From DASYYE01 sp035946955 (GTDB lineage Bacteria; Actinomycetota; Actinomycetes; Streptosporangiales; Streptosporangiaceae), in assembly GCA_035946955.1 (NCBI GenBank), contig DASYYE010000355.1, forward strand, positions 1 to 27,024: a stretch of DNA of 27,024 nt, read 5' to 3'. Positions 7,363 through 15,336 of this stretch are shown here, in pieces. The translations under genes were made by a program, and so were the position numbers. The notes under the pieces are model-generated. The model did not search any database. It was not told where the DNA came from and saw only the letters and a program-made list of their open reading frames with translations. Numbering within the stretch: position 1 is the first letter of the stretch; the number at the start of each line of letters is the position of its first letter.

Positions 7363-9327
7363 ATGTCCGTTGCCCCCAAACGACGCACCACGGTCCGGGC
7401 CGCTGTAGCCGCAGCGCTAGCCCTGGCCACAGCCGGATGCAGCGGCTCCGGCACCTCGCACCCGCCGGCCGGCCATCCCGGGGTCATCGGCGGCCCGCAG
7501 GTCCGGGTCAACCAGGTGGGCTACCCCATGCACGGCCCGAAAGTCGCCTTCGCAATGCTGCCTGGGCGGACGGGCAGTGTCAGCTACACCGTGTCCGGGC
7601 CGGAAGGCGTGGTCTACCGCGGCCGGTCCAGCGACGACCTCGGCACCTGGAACTCCCACTACGGCGCGGTCTACCAGCTCGGGTTCTCCTCACTCACCCA
7701 GCCTGGCCGCTACTCCATCACGATCGACGCCGGCCACTCGCTCATCCAGTCACCGCCCTTTGCCATAGCGGCCCCGGCCGACCTGTACCACCAGCTCGTC
7801 CTCAACGCCGTCCGCTACTTCACCTCCGAGCGCGACGGCCCGGACGTCGTCCACTCGGTGCTCGACCGCGAGCCCGCCAACCTCACGGACGAGCACGCCT
7901 ACGTCTACGCCACGCCGCCCTTCAGCACCGACGGCAGTGACAACGTGATCGGCACCTTCCACAAGATCGGCGGCCCGGTGGACGCCTCGGGCGGCTGGTT
8001 CGACGCGGGCGGCGGCTATGAGAAGTTTGCCTACACGGTCAGTTACGCCGACGCGCTGCTGCTGATGGCCGCACGTGCTGCCCCCTTCCAGTACCCGACG
8101 CTGCGGCCCGAGGCCCAGTTCGGCCTCGACTGGCTGACCAAGCTCTGGAACCCCACCAGAAAAGTGCTCTACATCCAGGTCGGCATCGGGAACGGCAACG
8201 CCAGCGGCTCCATCCAGGGCGACTACAACTTCTGGTTCCTGCCGCAGGCCGAGGACCACCTCAACGTGACCAAGGGCGGCAACCCTGGCCCGAGTGCCTA
8301 CTACGTCAAATACCGGCCGGTACTCGAGGCGGCCCCACCGGGCCAGCCGATCGACCCGGACTTCGCGGGCCGTTTCGCGGCCGACTTCGCGCTCGGCGCC
8401 CAACTCGATGCGGTGAGCAACCCGCCCGCCGCCAGCCATCTGCTGTCACTGGCCCGCAGCGTCTACGCGATGGCCAAGACCACCCATGTCGGGCAGATCA
8501 TCACCGCCTGGCCGTACGACTTCTACCCGGGCACGGAGTGGAAGAGCGACATGGCATGGGGTGCCGCCGAGATCGCACTCGCCGACGAGGCGCTGCACGC
8601 ACCAGCCTCACAGGTCAGCACGGACCTGGCGACCGCCGCACAGTGGGCAAGGGCCTACATCGCCCAGGGCCACCCAGCCAACGGCGGCGACACGCTCAAC
8701 CTGTACGACAACGGCGCCGTCGCAGAGGCTGAGCTGCTCCAGGCCATGCGCCAGACCAGCCTTCCGGCACCTATCCCGCCGAGCGCGCTGCTCAACGACC
8801 TCGCCGCCCAGCTCAGGCTCGGCGAGAGCTACGCCAAGGGCGACCCGTTCTCCCCCGGTGTCACCCTGGGGCCAAACGACGCCACTCCGCACGCGTTCGG
8901 CCTGTACATCACCGATGCGCTCTACCAGAAGTACGGCGGTTCCAGCGCTTACCAGGCATTCGCCCAGCAGCAACTGAACTTCGCTCTCGGCGCCAATGCG
9001 TGGGGGACCAGCTTCGTGGTCGGCGCAGGCACCACGTTCCCGCACTGCCTGCAGAGCGAGATCGCCAACCTGTCCGGCGGGCTGCACGGCGAGGGAGTCA
9101 TCCAGGTGGGCGCGACCGGCGACGGGCCCAGCTCCCCGGGCAACTTCCAGGGCCTTGGCATGGTCCCCGGGATGCGGATCTGCCACGGTGGCCCCTACCA
9201 GGAGTTCGACACCAGTACGGCCGCGTTCGAGGACCGGGTCATCAGCTGGCCATCGGTCGAGCCGGCTGACGACTACGTCGCGGGCCCCCTACTTGCCTTC
9301 ACCCTGGGTGGCCTGGGCCTCGGCTGA
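7363..9327 (+). CDS. GH9 endoglucanase-like lipoprotein
   Basis: GH9 enzymes cleave beta-1,4-glucans such as cellulose by inversion. The product has 654 residues. A lipoprotein signal peptide ends in the lipobox LATAGC (Cys 26), so the enzyme should be tethered to the outer membrane face. An N-terminal Ig-like domain of the CelD_N type (VRVNQVGYPMHGPKVAF, about 48-140) precedes the (alpha/alpha)6 catalytic domain. Family marks include GGWFDAGGGYEKF (210-222), FALGANAWGTSFVVGAGTTFPHC and SVEPADDYVAGPLLAF, whose Glu 633 aligns with the catalytic acid. The usual DAGD motif reads DAGG: Asp 214 is kept, but the second Asp, the usual base, is Gly 217. Activity is therefore uncertain. The gene is preceded by operator site B and followed by a hairpin, so it is probably transcribed alone. 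Confidence 0.88.
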   Translation: MSVAPKRRTTVRAAVAAALALATAGCSGSGTSHPPAGHPGVIGGPQVRVNQVGYPMHGPKVAFAMLPGRTGSVSYTVSGPEGVVYRGRSSDDLGTWNSHYGAVYQLGFSSLTQPGRYSITIDAGHSLIQSPPFAIAAPADLYHQLVLNAVRYFTSERDGPDVVHSVLDREPANLTDEHAYVYATPPFSTDGSDNVIGTFHKIGGPVDASGGWFDAGGGYEKFAYTVSYADALLLMAARAAPFQYPTLRPEAQFGLDWLTKLWNPTRKVLYIQVGIGNGNASGSIQGDYNFWFLPQAEDHLNVTKGGNPGPSAYYVKYRPVLEAAPPGQPIDPDFAGRFAADFALGAQLDAVSNPPAASHLLSLARSVYAMAKTTHVGQIITAWPYDFYPGTEWKSDMAWGAAEIALADEALHAPASQVSTDLATAAQWARAYIAQGHPANGGDTLNLYDNGAVAEAELLQAMRQTSLPAPIPPSALLNDLAAQLRLGESYAKGDPFSPGVTLGPNDATPHAFGLYITDALYQKYGGSSAYQAFAQQQLNFALGANAWGTSFVVGAGTTFPHCLQSEIANLSGGLHGEGVIQVGATGDGPSSPGNFQGLGMVPGMRICHGGPYQEFDTSTAAFEDRVISWPSVEPADDYVAGPLLAFTLGGLGLG

Positions 9328-9423
9328 TCATGTCCTGGTCCCGCCCGGGGAGGGGCAACAGTCCGTGAACCGATCACTGCGGCCTGACGTTTGGAAGAGT
9401 GTGGCAGGTGCGGCAGATGCCCT

Positions 9424-9462
9424 CCTGCCAGGGCTACGACCAGAGCCCATAGCCCTGGCAGG
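9424..9462. terminator. Hairpin terminator after GH9 gene
   Basis: CCTGCCAGGGCTA (9424-9436) and TAGCCCTGGCAGG (9450-9462) form a perfect 13-bp stem with a 13-nt loop, about 100 nt after the GH9 stop and before the next start. It has no U tract, but its length and symmetry favour termination. Confidence 0.65.
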
Positions 9463-9574
9463 TTCCTACCGCAGCGCCATGGGGCAAGGCAGGGTCAGCT
9501 CTGGCGGACGGGTGCTGGGGCGGAGCGCGTGTCCGGGCCTGCGGTTTCTCTAACCTCGGAAACGGAGATATGCG

Positions 9575-10090
9575 ATGGGCAAGAGATGGCTGGTACCAGC
9601 GGGACTCGCTGGCGTCATGCTCGCGCTGGCCGCATGCGGCACTAGCTCAGGCTCAGGCGGTTCGTCCAGCACGACGCCAGCCTCTAACTCTGCCGCGGGC
9701 ACCACGATCAAGACAGGCAAGGTCGGCGGGGCCACGGTACTGACTAATGGCAGCGGCCTCACCGTGTACTGGTTCGGGCCGGACACCTCGACCAAGTCGA
9801 ATTGCAATGGCTCGTGTGCCACCTACTGGCCGCCAGTGCCGGGGCCGGCGACCGCCGGGCCGGGCGTGAGCGCCGCCAAGCTCGGCACGATCACACGTTC
9901 CGGCGGGAAGACCCAGGCGACCTACAACGGCCACCCGCTCTACACCTATGTACAGGACAGCGCGCCTGGCCAGGCCAATGGGAACGGAAAGAACCTCTCC
10001 GGCGGAGTCTGGCACGACATCACGATGTCGGGCAGTAGCTCCGCCGCGCCGAGCCAGTCCACTTCTGGTGGCGGCGGGTACGGGTACTGA
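9575..10090 (+). CDS. Small lipoprotein with PF03640-type secreted repeats
   Basis: The product has 171 residues. A signal peptide with lipobox ALAAC (Cys 21) is followed by a Ser/Gly/Thr-rich spacer and two copies of the secreted repeat known as Lipoprotein_15. The first is GLTVYWFGPDTSTKSNCNGSCATYWPP and the second is GHPLYTYVQDSAPGQANGNG...VWHDI. The split of that first copy is seen as a C-x3-C pair before WPP. The Ser/Gly-rich tail ends GGGGYGY. Start ATG 9575 is preceded by GGAG (9564-9567). The function of the family is unknown; it is a common exported protein in actinobacteria. It is isolated from the GH9 gene by a hairpin and shows no operator match of its own. Confidence 0.85.
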   Translation: MGKRWLVPAGLAGVMLALAACGTSSGSGGSSSTTPASNSAAGTTIKTGKVGGATVLTNGSGLTVYWFGPDTSTKSNCNGSCATYWPPVPGPATAGPGVSAAKLGTITRSGGKTQATYNGHPLYTYVQDSAPGQANGNGKNLSGGVWHDITMSGSSSAAPSQSTSGGGGYGY

Positions 10091-10117
10091 CGGCACACCG
10101 CCACACCCGCACGGCAG

Positions 10118-10150
10118 CGGCCTGACCAGGCCACCTGGCTGGTCAGGCCG
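10118..10150. terminator. Bidirectional hairpin terminator
   Basis: CGGCCTGACCAG (10118-10129) and CTGGTCAGGCCG (10139-10150) form a perfect 12-bp stem with a 9-nt loop. It lies between the convergent lipoprotein and GH3 genes and covers the GH3 stop codon. Confidence 0.8.
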
Positions 10151-11642
10151 CGCCAGGCTCGGTGAGGCCGAGTACCTCCGCGGCTGCCTGGCCGCTGGTG
10201 CGTGAGGCACCGTAGGTGGCCACGTAGGTGCCAGCGGGCGGCCGCCACACGGGCAGGCCCATCTCGACGACAACCGTGTCCGGCCGCTCGGCCAGCAGGC
10301 GGGTGATGACGTCCTGGGCGCCCGTGTCCCGGTGGGCGTCACGCACCACGGCGACCACGGACCGGCCCGCGGCGAGCTTGACCGCCCCCGACACCAGGGC
10401 GTCGTGGTCCGCGCCTCCCCCGATGGGTACCTGGATCACACTCCCCGCTGGCAGCCATGGACGAAGGCCCCAGGGGACCGACCCGACGGCGATGTTGTCC
10501 TGTGGGGCGAACTCGATGACCACTGGGTCGGTCACGGCCGACGAGGGGCCCGAGACCCGCAGGGCCCGCCGTGCCGCCGCGAGGCCGATGTCTGTCAGCG
10601 AGTCACCTGGCCTGACGGCAGACGGGGTCTTGGCCGCGAGCATCGTCCGGAACCTGGCCGAACGCGCTGCCGCGAGTTCCAGGCGCTCGGCCTGCAGGAC
10701 GCCGTCGGTGACCGCGGACACCACCGCGGCCCGTATGGCCAGGTAGGCTTCCTCGTCCTGGTCCCGGCCGAGGCACAGCAGGTCCACCCCGGCAGCGACC
10801 GCCCGTACCGCCGCGTCACTGATCCCGTTCGCCTGGCTGACCGCGCGCATCTCCAGCGCATCCGAGATGATCACACCGGTGAAGCCGAGCTCACCGCGCA
10901 GCAGTCCCTCCAGCGCGGCGGCTGACTGCGTGGCGGGCAGGTCGGCGGTGAGGCCGGGAACCCGCAGGTGCCCTGGCATCACCGCGGCCACACCGGCCGC
11001 GACCGCCGCCTGGAACGGCGGCAGGTCGCGCTGGCGCACCAGGTCCAGGTCTCCGTCGATAGTGGCGAGGACATGGTGGGTGTCGTGCCGGGTGCTGCCA
11101 TGACCGGGGAAGTGCTTGGCGCACGCGGCCACCCCCGCCGACTGGAGCCCGGTGACGGCCGCTACCGCGTGCCGGGCGACCAGGCCCGGTTCAGCACCGA
11201 ACGACCTGGTGCCGATCACCGGGTTGCCAGCGGTGGTGTTCACGTCCACCGTCGGCGCGAGGTCCACGTTGACACCCACGGCCGCCAGGTCGTTCCCCAG
11301 GGCGTGGTACACCCCTTCGGTGAGCCGGACGTCATCGACGTTGCCGAGTGCCGCATTGCCCGGGTAGGGGCTGCCCTGGGCATGGGCGAGCCTGGTGACA
11401 TCGCCCCCTTCCTCATCGGTGGCGATGACCGGCTCAGTCCCGGTAGCCGCCCGGAGCAGCGCGGTGAGCGCCGACAACTGCTCGGTGGAGACCACGTTGG
11501 AGCCGTAGATCATCACCCCGGCGAGCCCACGCTCCAATGCCGCCAGTACCCACGGTGGCACCTCGGGCCCTTGGAACGGCGGGAGCAGGATGGCATCGGC
11601 GAGACGGCCCAGTGAACCCCCGCCCGGTTGCGAGTCGCTCAT
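10143..11642 (-). CDS. GH3 beta-N-acetylhexosaminidase, NagZ-like, cytoplasmic
   Basis: NagZ-type GH3 enzymes release N-acetylglucosamine from chito-oligosaccharides or cell-wall fragments. The product has 499 residues and no signal peptide, so it should act on imported sugars. KHFPGHG (176-182) followed by RHDTHH (Asp 187, His 189) is the Asp-His catalytic dyad loop typical of NagZ, which GH3 beta-glucosidases lack. The nucleophile is Asp 261 in SDALEM. A C-terminal alpha/beta domain follows (about 350-499), as in two-domain Gram-positive members. ATG 11642 is chosen because it overlaps the upstream permease stop as ATGA; an open frame continues further upstream but only through the permease gene. 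It is the last gene of the four-gene uptake operon, so the transported sugar is probably chitobiose or a related N-acetylglucosaminide. Confidence 0.9.
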   Translation of the reverse strand: MSDSQPGGGSLGRLADAILLPPFQGPEVPPWVLAALERGLAGVMIYGSNVVSTEQLSALTALLRAATGTEPVIATDEEGGDVTRLAHAQGSPYPGNAALGNVDDVRLTEGVYHALGNDLAAVGVNVDLAPTVDVNTTAGNPVIGTRSFGAEPGLVARHAVAAVTGLQSAGVAACAKHFPGHGSTRHDTHHVLATIDGDLDLVRQRDLPPFQAAVAAGVAAVMPGHLRVPGLTADLPATQSAAALEGLLRGELGFTGVIISDALEMRAVSQANGISDAAVRAVAAGVDLLCLGRDQDEEAYLAIRAAVVSAVTDGVLQAERLELAAARSARFRTMLAAKTPSAVRPGDSLTDIGLAAARRALRVSGPSSAVTDPVVIEFAPQDNIAVGSVPWGLRPWLPAGSVIQVPIGGGADHDALVSGAVKLAAGRSVVAVVRDAHRDTGAQDVITRLLAERPDTVVVEMGLPVWRPPAGTYVATYGASRTSGQAAAEVLGLTEPGAA

Positions 11643-12562
11643 CCCTTGACCGCTCCCGCAGTCAGCCCACTGGCCATCCGTCTCTGGACGATCATGAAGA
11701 ACACGACAGGCGGGATCGTGTAAAGCACAGAAGTCGCCATGATCGCGCCCCAGTTGACGAAGCCACGGCCGAAGAAGAACGGAACGTACAGCGGAAGCGT
11801 GTACCTGGCGTAGTCGACCCCCAGGAACGTGAGGGCGAAGGTGAACTCGTTCCAGGCGAAGATGAACGAGAACACGCTGGTCGCCACCAGCCCGGGTGCG
11901 ACCAGGGGGAAGAGTATGCGCCAGAAGACGCGCCACGGGGTGGCACCGTCGATCGCGGCGGCCTCTTCCAGGTCCTTGGGCACGGTGGCCACGAAGTTAC
12001 GCAGCATCCAGACGGAGATGGGCAGCGCGAACGCGGTGTAGAGGACGAGCAGCGCGGACAGGCTGTCCAGCAGGTTGAGGTTGCGGAAGTCCACGAACAA
12101 CGCGATGACCAGGGCCTGCTGTGGCAGCATCTGGACGACTAGCAGCATGACCAGGAACGAGGTGCGGAACCGGAAACGGAACCTCGCGACCGCCACCGCC
12201 GCGAGCAGCGACAATACCGCAGAGAAGACCACGGAACCGACGGTCACGAACAGGCTGGCCTTGGCAAAACTCCAGAACGAGTACCCGGTCCCCGCGCCGC
12301 TCATGGCGGCATGGAAGTTGGTCCAGGTCGGATGCAGCGGCGCCAGGTGCGGTGTGAGCGAGGCGATCTCTGTCTGTGGCTTGAACGCGGTCGAGATCAT
12401 CCACAGGATCGGGAACAGGGTGACAAACGCGACAAGGAGAGCCAGCACATTGACGCCCACCGCGCGGAGCGTCTTGACGTTCTTCGCACGTGAGGCTGCC
12501 TGAGACTTTCTCACCCGGGAGCGGGCTATGGGGACTGGCAGCGCCTGGGGCAGGTTGGTCAT
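11639..12562 (-). CDS. ABC sugar transporter permease (MalG-like)
   Basis: This inner-membrane subunit of a carbohydrate ABC importer has 307 residues and about six hydrophobic helices, starting with VLALLVAFVTLFPILWMIS. The EAA loop that contacts the ATPase is DLEEAAAIDGATPWRVFWRILFPL (about 197-220). It starts at ATG 12562, overlapping the stop of the other permease gene by 4 nt (ATGA). Its own stop overlaps the GH3 start in the same way. Translation of the four genes is therefore probably coupled. No ATP-binding subunit is encoded in the window. In Streptomyces such importers share one ATPase, MsiK, encoded elsewhere, and the same is likely here. Confidence 0.93.
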   Translation of the reverse strand: MTNLPQALPVPIARSRVRKSQAASRAKNVKTLRAVGVNVLALLVAFVTLFPILWMISTAFKPQTEIASLTPHLAPLHPTWTNFHAAMSGAGTGYSFWSFAKASLFVTVGSVVFSAVLSLLAAVAVARFRFRFRTSFLVMLLVVQMLPQQALVIALFVDFRNLNLLDSLSALLVLYTAFALPISVWMLRNFVATVPKDLEEAAAIDGATPWRVFWRILFPLVAPGLVATSVFSFIFAWNEFTFALTFLGVDYARYTLPLYVPFFFGRGFVNWGAIMATSVLYTIPPVVFFMIVQRRMASGLTAGAVKG

Positions 12563-13788
12563 GTGAGCGCTCCCTGCTTGACCGACGCCCGCAGGTAGCC
12601 CACGGTGATGATCAGGAGTATGCCGGTGAGGACGAACGCACCCGCCCCGCCCAGGCTGTAGTTAGCGGGGTTCGTGAAAGCCTGTTGGTAGGCGTAGATC
12701 CCCAGGTTCCACTCGTCGATGTTGGCGCCCGAGCCGGTCAAGAGGTACGCCTGGGGAAAGACACCGAAGTCCCAGATGACCGAGAGCAACGTCATCAGCA
12801 GGAAGATCGGCTTGAGCAGCGGGAACGTGACACGCCAGAAGACCCGCCACGGCGTAGCCCCATCCACCCGGGCCGCCTCGTACAACTCGGTGGGCACTGT
12901 CTTGAGGCCGGCCAGCACGCTGACGGCGATGAACGGAAAGCCCTGCCAGACCAGCAGCAGCGTCAGCACGGTATAGACAGCCAGCGCCGAGGACGTCGTC
13001 CAGTTGAACCCGTTCCAGAACGACTGCGAGCCACCAAGCCAGTGCGGTGTCCGCTGGAGCGTCCAGTCCACCAGCCCGCCGTCCGGGCTGAAGATCCAGT
13101 AGAAGATCACGGTCGCGGCGATGGTCGGCGTGGCCCAGGCAACCATCGTCACCATGCTGACGAACGTCGCCATCTTCCGGCCCAGCCGGTTGAGCAGCAG
13201 GGCCACACCGGTGCCGACGACCAGCGTGAGCGGGACCACGATGACCGCGAAGAAGACGGAGTTACGCAGTGCGGTGTAGAACTCCGGGTCGGTCAGGATG
13301 CGCGTGAAATTGGCGAACCCCACCCACTGGGTCGGCGCGAGACCGGCTACCTGCGGCTCCTGCACGTTCTGGAAGGAGAAGACGGCGACCTGGATCGTGG
13401 GCCACAGGATGAATGCGCCCACGCCCGCCAGTGCGGGGAGCAGCAGCAGGTAGGGCGCCAGCTTGTGCCGCCGCACGAAGGTGCCCGCCTTCAGCCGCGT
13501 CGTTGACCATATCCCCCCGGACGGCCCTGCCTGCTGTGTTGACGGCGGCCCGGTCTGGCCCGCTCCCGCCTGGTCCAGGGATCGCACCATGGTCCCAGTC
13601 TGACTCACCGGCGCCAGCACGCCACCCCTGGCCGCAACTGTGTCTCGTGCGCCCGTGTGGGAACCATCCGCCGGGGCGCCCGGACCCGGTGACTGCGGTG
13701 CGGGCCCGTTGCCGGAGCCCGCACCGCCGTTGGTACTCCCTGGCCGGCCGGGGCGGCCCGGCCGGCCAGGGAGAGACAGCTTGGTCAC
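12559..13788 (-). CDS. ABC sugar transporter permease (MalF-like) with long N-terminal extension
   Basis: This is the second membrane subunit of the importer, with 409 residues. The permease core runs from about residue 108 (HKLAPYLLLLPALAGVGAFILWP) to the end, with an EAA loop at 301-325 (ELYEAARVDGATPWRVFWRVTFPLL). Residues 1 to about 105 form a Pro/Gly/Ser-rich, presumably disordered cytoplasmic tail that opens with repeated PGR triplets; typical MalF-like subunits of actinobacteria have only 20-40 residues there. GTG 13788 overlaps the binding-protein stop (GTGA), which supports the long form. ATG 13590 (residue 67) is an alternative start giving a shorter tail. The core family call is firm; the extension length is not. 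Confidence 0.9.
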   Translation of the reverse strand: MTKLSLPGRPGRPGRPGSTNGGAGSGNGPAPQSPGPGAPADGSHTGARDTVAARGGVLAPVSQTGTMVRSLDQAGAGQTGPPSTQQAGPSGGIWSTTRLKAGTFVRRHKLAPYLLLLPALAGVGAFILWPTIQVAVFSFQNVQEPQVAGLAPTQWVGFANFTRILTDPEFYTALRNSVFFAVIVVPLTLVVGTGVALLLNRLGRKMATFVSMVTMVAWATPTIAATVIFYWIFSPDGGLVDWTLQRTPHWLGGSQSFWNGFNWTTSSALAVYTVLTLLLVWQGFPFIAVSVLAGLKTVPTELYEAARVDGATPWRVFWRVTFPLLKPIFLLMTLLSVIWDFGVFPQAYLLTGSGANIDEWNLGIYAYQQAFTNPANYSLGGAGAFVLTGILLIITVGYLRASVKQGALT

Positions 13789-15119
13789 TCTTTGCCCGTG
13801 TTGAGGACGTTCGTCAGTTCGGTGTTTGCCTTCGCCACGGTCGAGGCGAAGTTCGCACCCTGCATGAGTGACTTCATCATGGTCGGGATGATCTGGTCGG
13901 TCGCGTCAGCGATCCCCCAGTTCTTGGAGTTCAGCGGCGAGATCTGCGTGACGGTCGCGGCCTTGGCGAAGCCGGCCAGGATCGGGTTGTTCGCGTATTC
14001 ACCGCCAGTGAGCTGCGCGGTGTACGCGGGGAAGAACCCCTGCGAGTTGGCGAACGAGGTGGCGTTGGGGACGCTGTCCATCACCCTGAGGAGGTCCCAC
14101 GACGCCGTCGGGTACTTGGTGTTCGCCCACACGCCGAGGTCCGAGCCACCGGCGAAGGCTGGCGACTGGCCGCCGGCCATGCCCGGGATCGGGAACGAGG
14201 CCAGGTTGGACGTGTCCACGGCGTTCGCGGGGAACCCTGCCTTGGCCCACGGGCCGTCGATGTACATGCCCAGCTTGCCCAGGGCGAAGTCGGTGTTCGA
14301 ACCGCCCGAGGTCGCCGGGGGCACACCCAGCTCGTCCTCACCGATGTAGGTCTTGGGTGAGACGTGGTTGGTGAGGTACAGGTCGGCGTAGAACTTGATG
14401 CCCTGCTCGGACGCTGGCGAGGTCAGCTGCCCGGTCCACTGGCCATTCGACTCGGTGGCGACCTGGCCACCAGCGCCCCAGATGAAGCTGACGATGGCGT
14501 TGGTGTAGTCGCTCGGCGCGCCAATTCCCCAGGTGCCTGGGTTCTTCTTCATGAGCAGCTTCGCGTCGGCCACGAGCTCGGTCCAGTTCGAGGGCGGCGA
14601 GCTGATGCCGGCCTTGGTGAACACGTCTGTGCGGTACCAGATACCACGGACACCGCCGAACCACGGCACTGCGTAGGTCTTGCCGTTCAGCTGGTCGTTG
14701 GCCAGCATGCCTGGCACGATGCCGGGACCGGGCGGGCTGGACTTGAGGTCGCTGCTGATGTTGAGCAGGAAGTTCTGGGCAGCCTCGGCCGGGGTGTCGG
14801 TGTTGCCGAGCTCGGTGATGTCCGGCCCGCCCTTGCCGCTGTTGAACGCCGTCGTCCAGTCAGTGCCGCGGTTCGGCCACGGGATGAACTTGACCTGCAC
14901 CTTCGTCTTTGCGTAGGCGGGGTAGGCCTTGTGGAACTGCTTGATGATCCCGTTCATCCAGGTCACCTGGGCTGGCGTGGTATTGCCCATACGCCACACG
15001 GTGAGCTGTGCCGGCGCTGTGCCGGAGGATGAGGTTGACCCGCTGGACCCACATCCAGCGGCTAGGGCTGTGAGAGCCGAAGCCGCCATTATGGCGACGG
15101 CGGCCTGTCTGTGTCTCAC
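13785..15119 (-). CDS. Extracellular sugar-binding lipoprotein of ABC importer
   Basis: This family 1 solute-binding protein captures sugar outside the cell for the two permeases. From GTG 15119 it has 444 residues, with a signal peptide ending in lipobox ALAAGC (Cys 23) and a Ser/Gly-rich spacer. The fold is recognised from LTVWRMGNTTPAQVTWMNGIIKQF, GPDITELGNT, NGKTYAVPWFGGVRGIWYRTDVF and GKLGMYIDGPWAK. GTG 15119 is preferred over GTG 15137 because AAGGGAGA (15127-15134) lies 7 nt upstream. It is the first gene of the operon and is divergent from the ROK gene, with operator site C between them. The sugar is inferred from the GH3 neighbour to be an N-acetylglucosamine oligomer; a cello-oligosaccharide cannot be excluded because of the GH9 gene. 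Confidence 0.9.
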   Translation of the reverse strand: MRHRQAAVAIMAASALTALAAGCGSSGSTSSSGTAPAQLTVWRMGNTTPAQVTWMNGIIKQFHKAYPAYAKTKVQVKFIPWPNRGTDWTTAFNSGKGGPDITELGNTDTPAEAAQNFLLNISSDLKSSPPGPGIVPGMLANDQLNGKTYAVPWFGGVRGIWYRTDVFTKAGISSPPSNWTELVADAKLLMKKNPGTWGIGAPSDYTNAIVSFIWGAGGQVATESNGQWTGQLTSPASEQGIKFYADLYLTNHVSPKTYIGEDELGVPPATSGGSNTDFALGKLGMYIDGPWAKAGFPANAVDTSNLASFPIPGMAGGQSPAFAGGSDLGVWANTKYPTASWDLLRVMDSVPNATSFANSQGFFPAYTAQLTGGEYANNPILAGFAKAATVTQISPLNSKNWGIADATDQIIPTMMKSLMQGANFASTVAKANTELTNVLNTGKE

Positions 15120-15248
15120 TCTGTGATCTCCCTTCACATCGCCCTATCGAGCGTGGTTTTTCTGCTGACGGTCGGCCCTGGCAGGCACCCGGACCGGGCA
15201 CCGCCCACAGCCACCGGGTGAGTTCGTGAGCGGGGTATGGGGTAAACT

Positions 15249-15267
15249 AACAAGAAAGTTTCCTATA
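15249..15267 (+). promoter_or_regulatory. Candidate ROK operator, site C (transporter-ROK divergent promoter)
   Basis: AACAAGAAAGTTTCCTATA matches GTTAGGAAAGTTTCCTAAC at 13 of 19 positions and keeps the GAAAGTTTC dyad core. It lies between the divergent binding-protein and ROK genes, where one site could control both. Confidence 0.6.
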
Positions 15268-15336
15268 AGATAGACCTGTTTGGCAATCTGTTCGCACTGT
15301 TGCCGGATCGATACCTACGAGGACGAGGGGGCAGCC

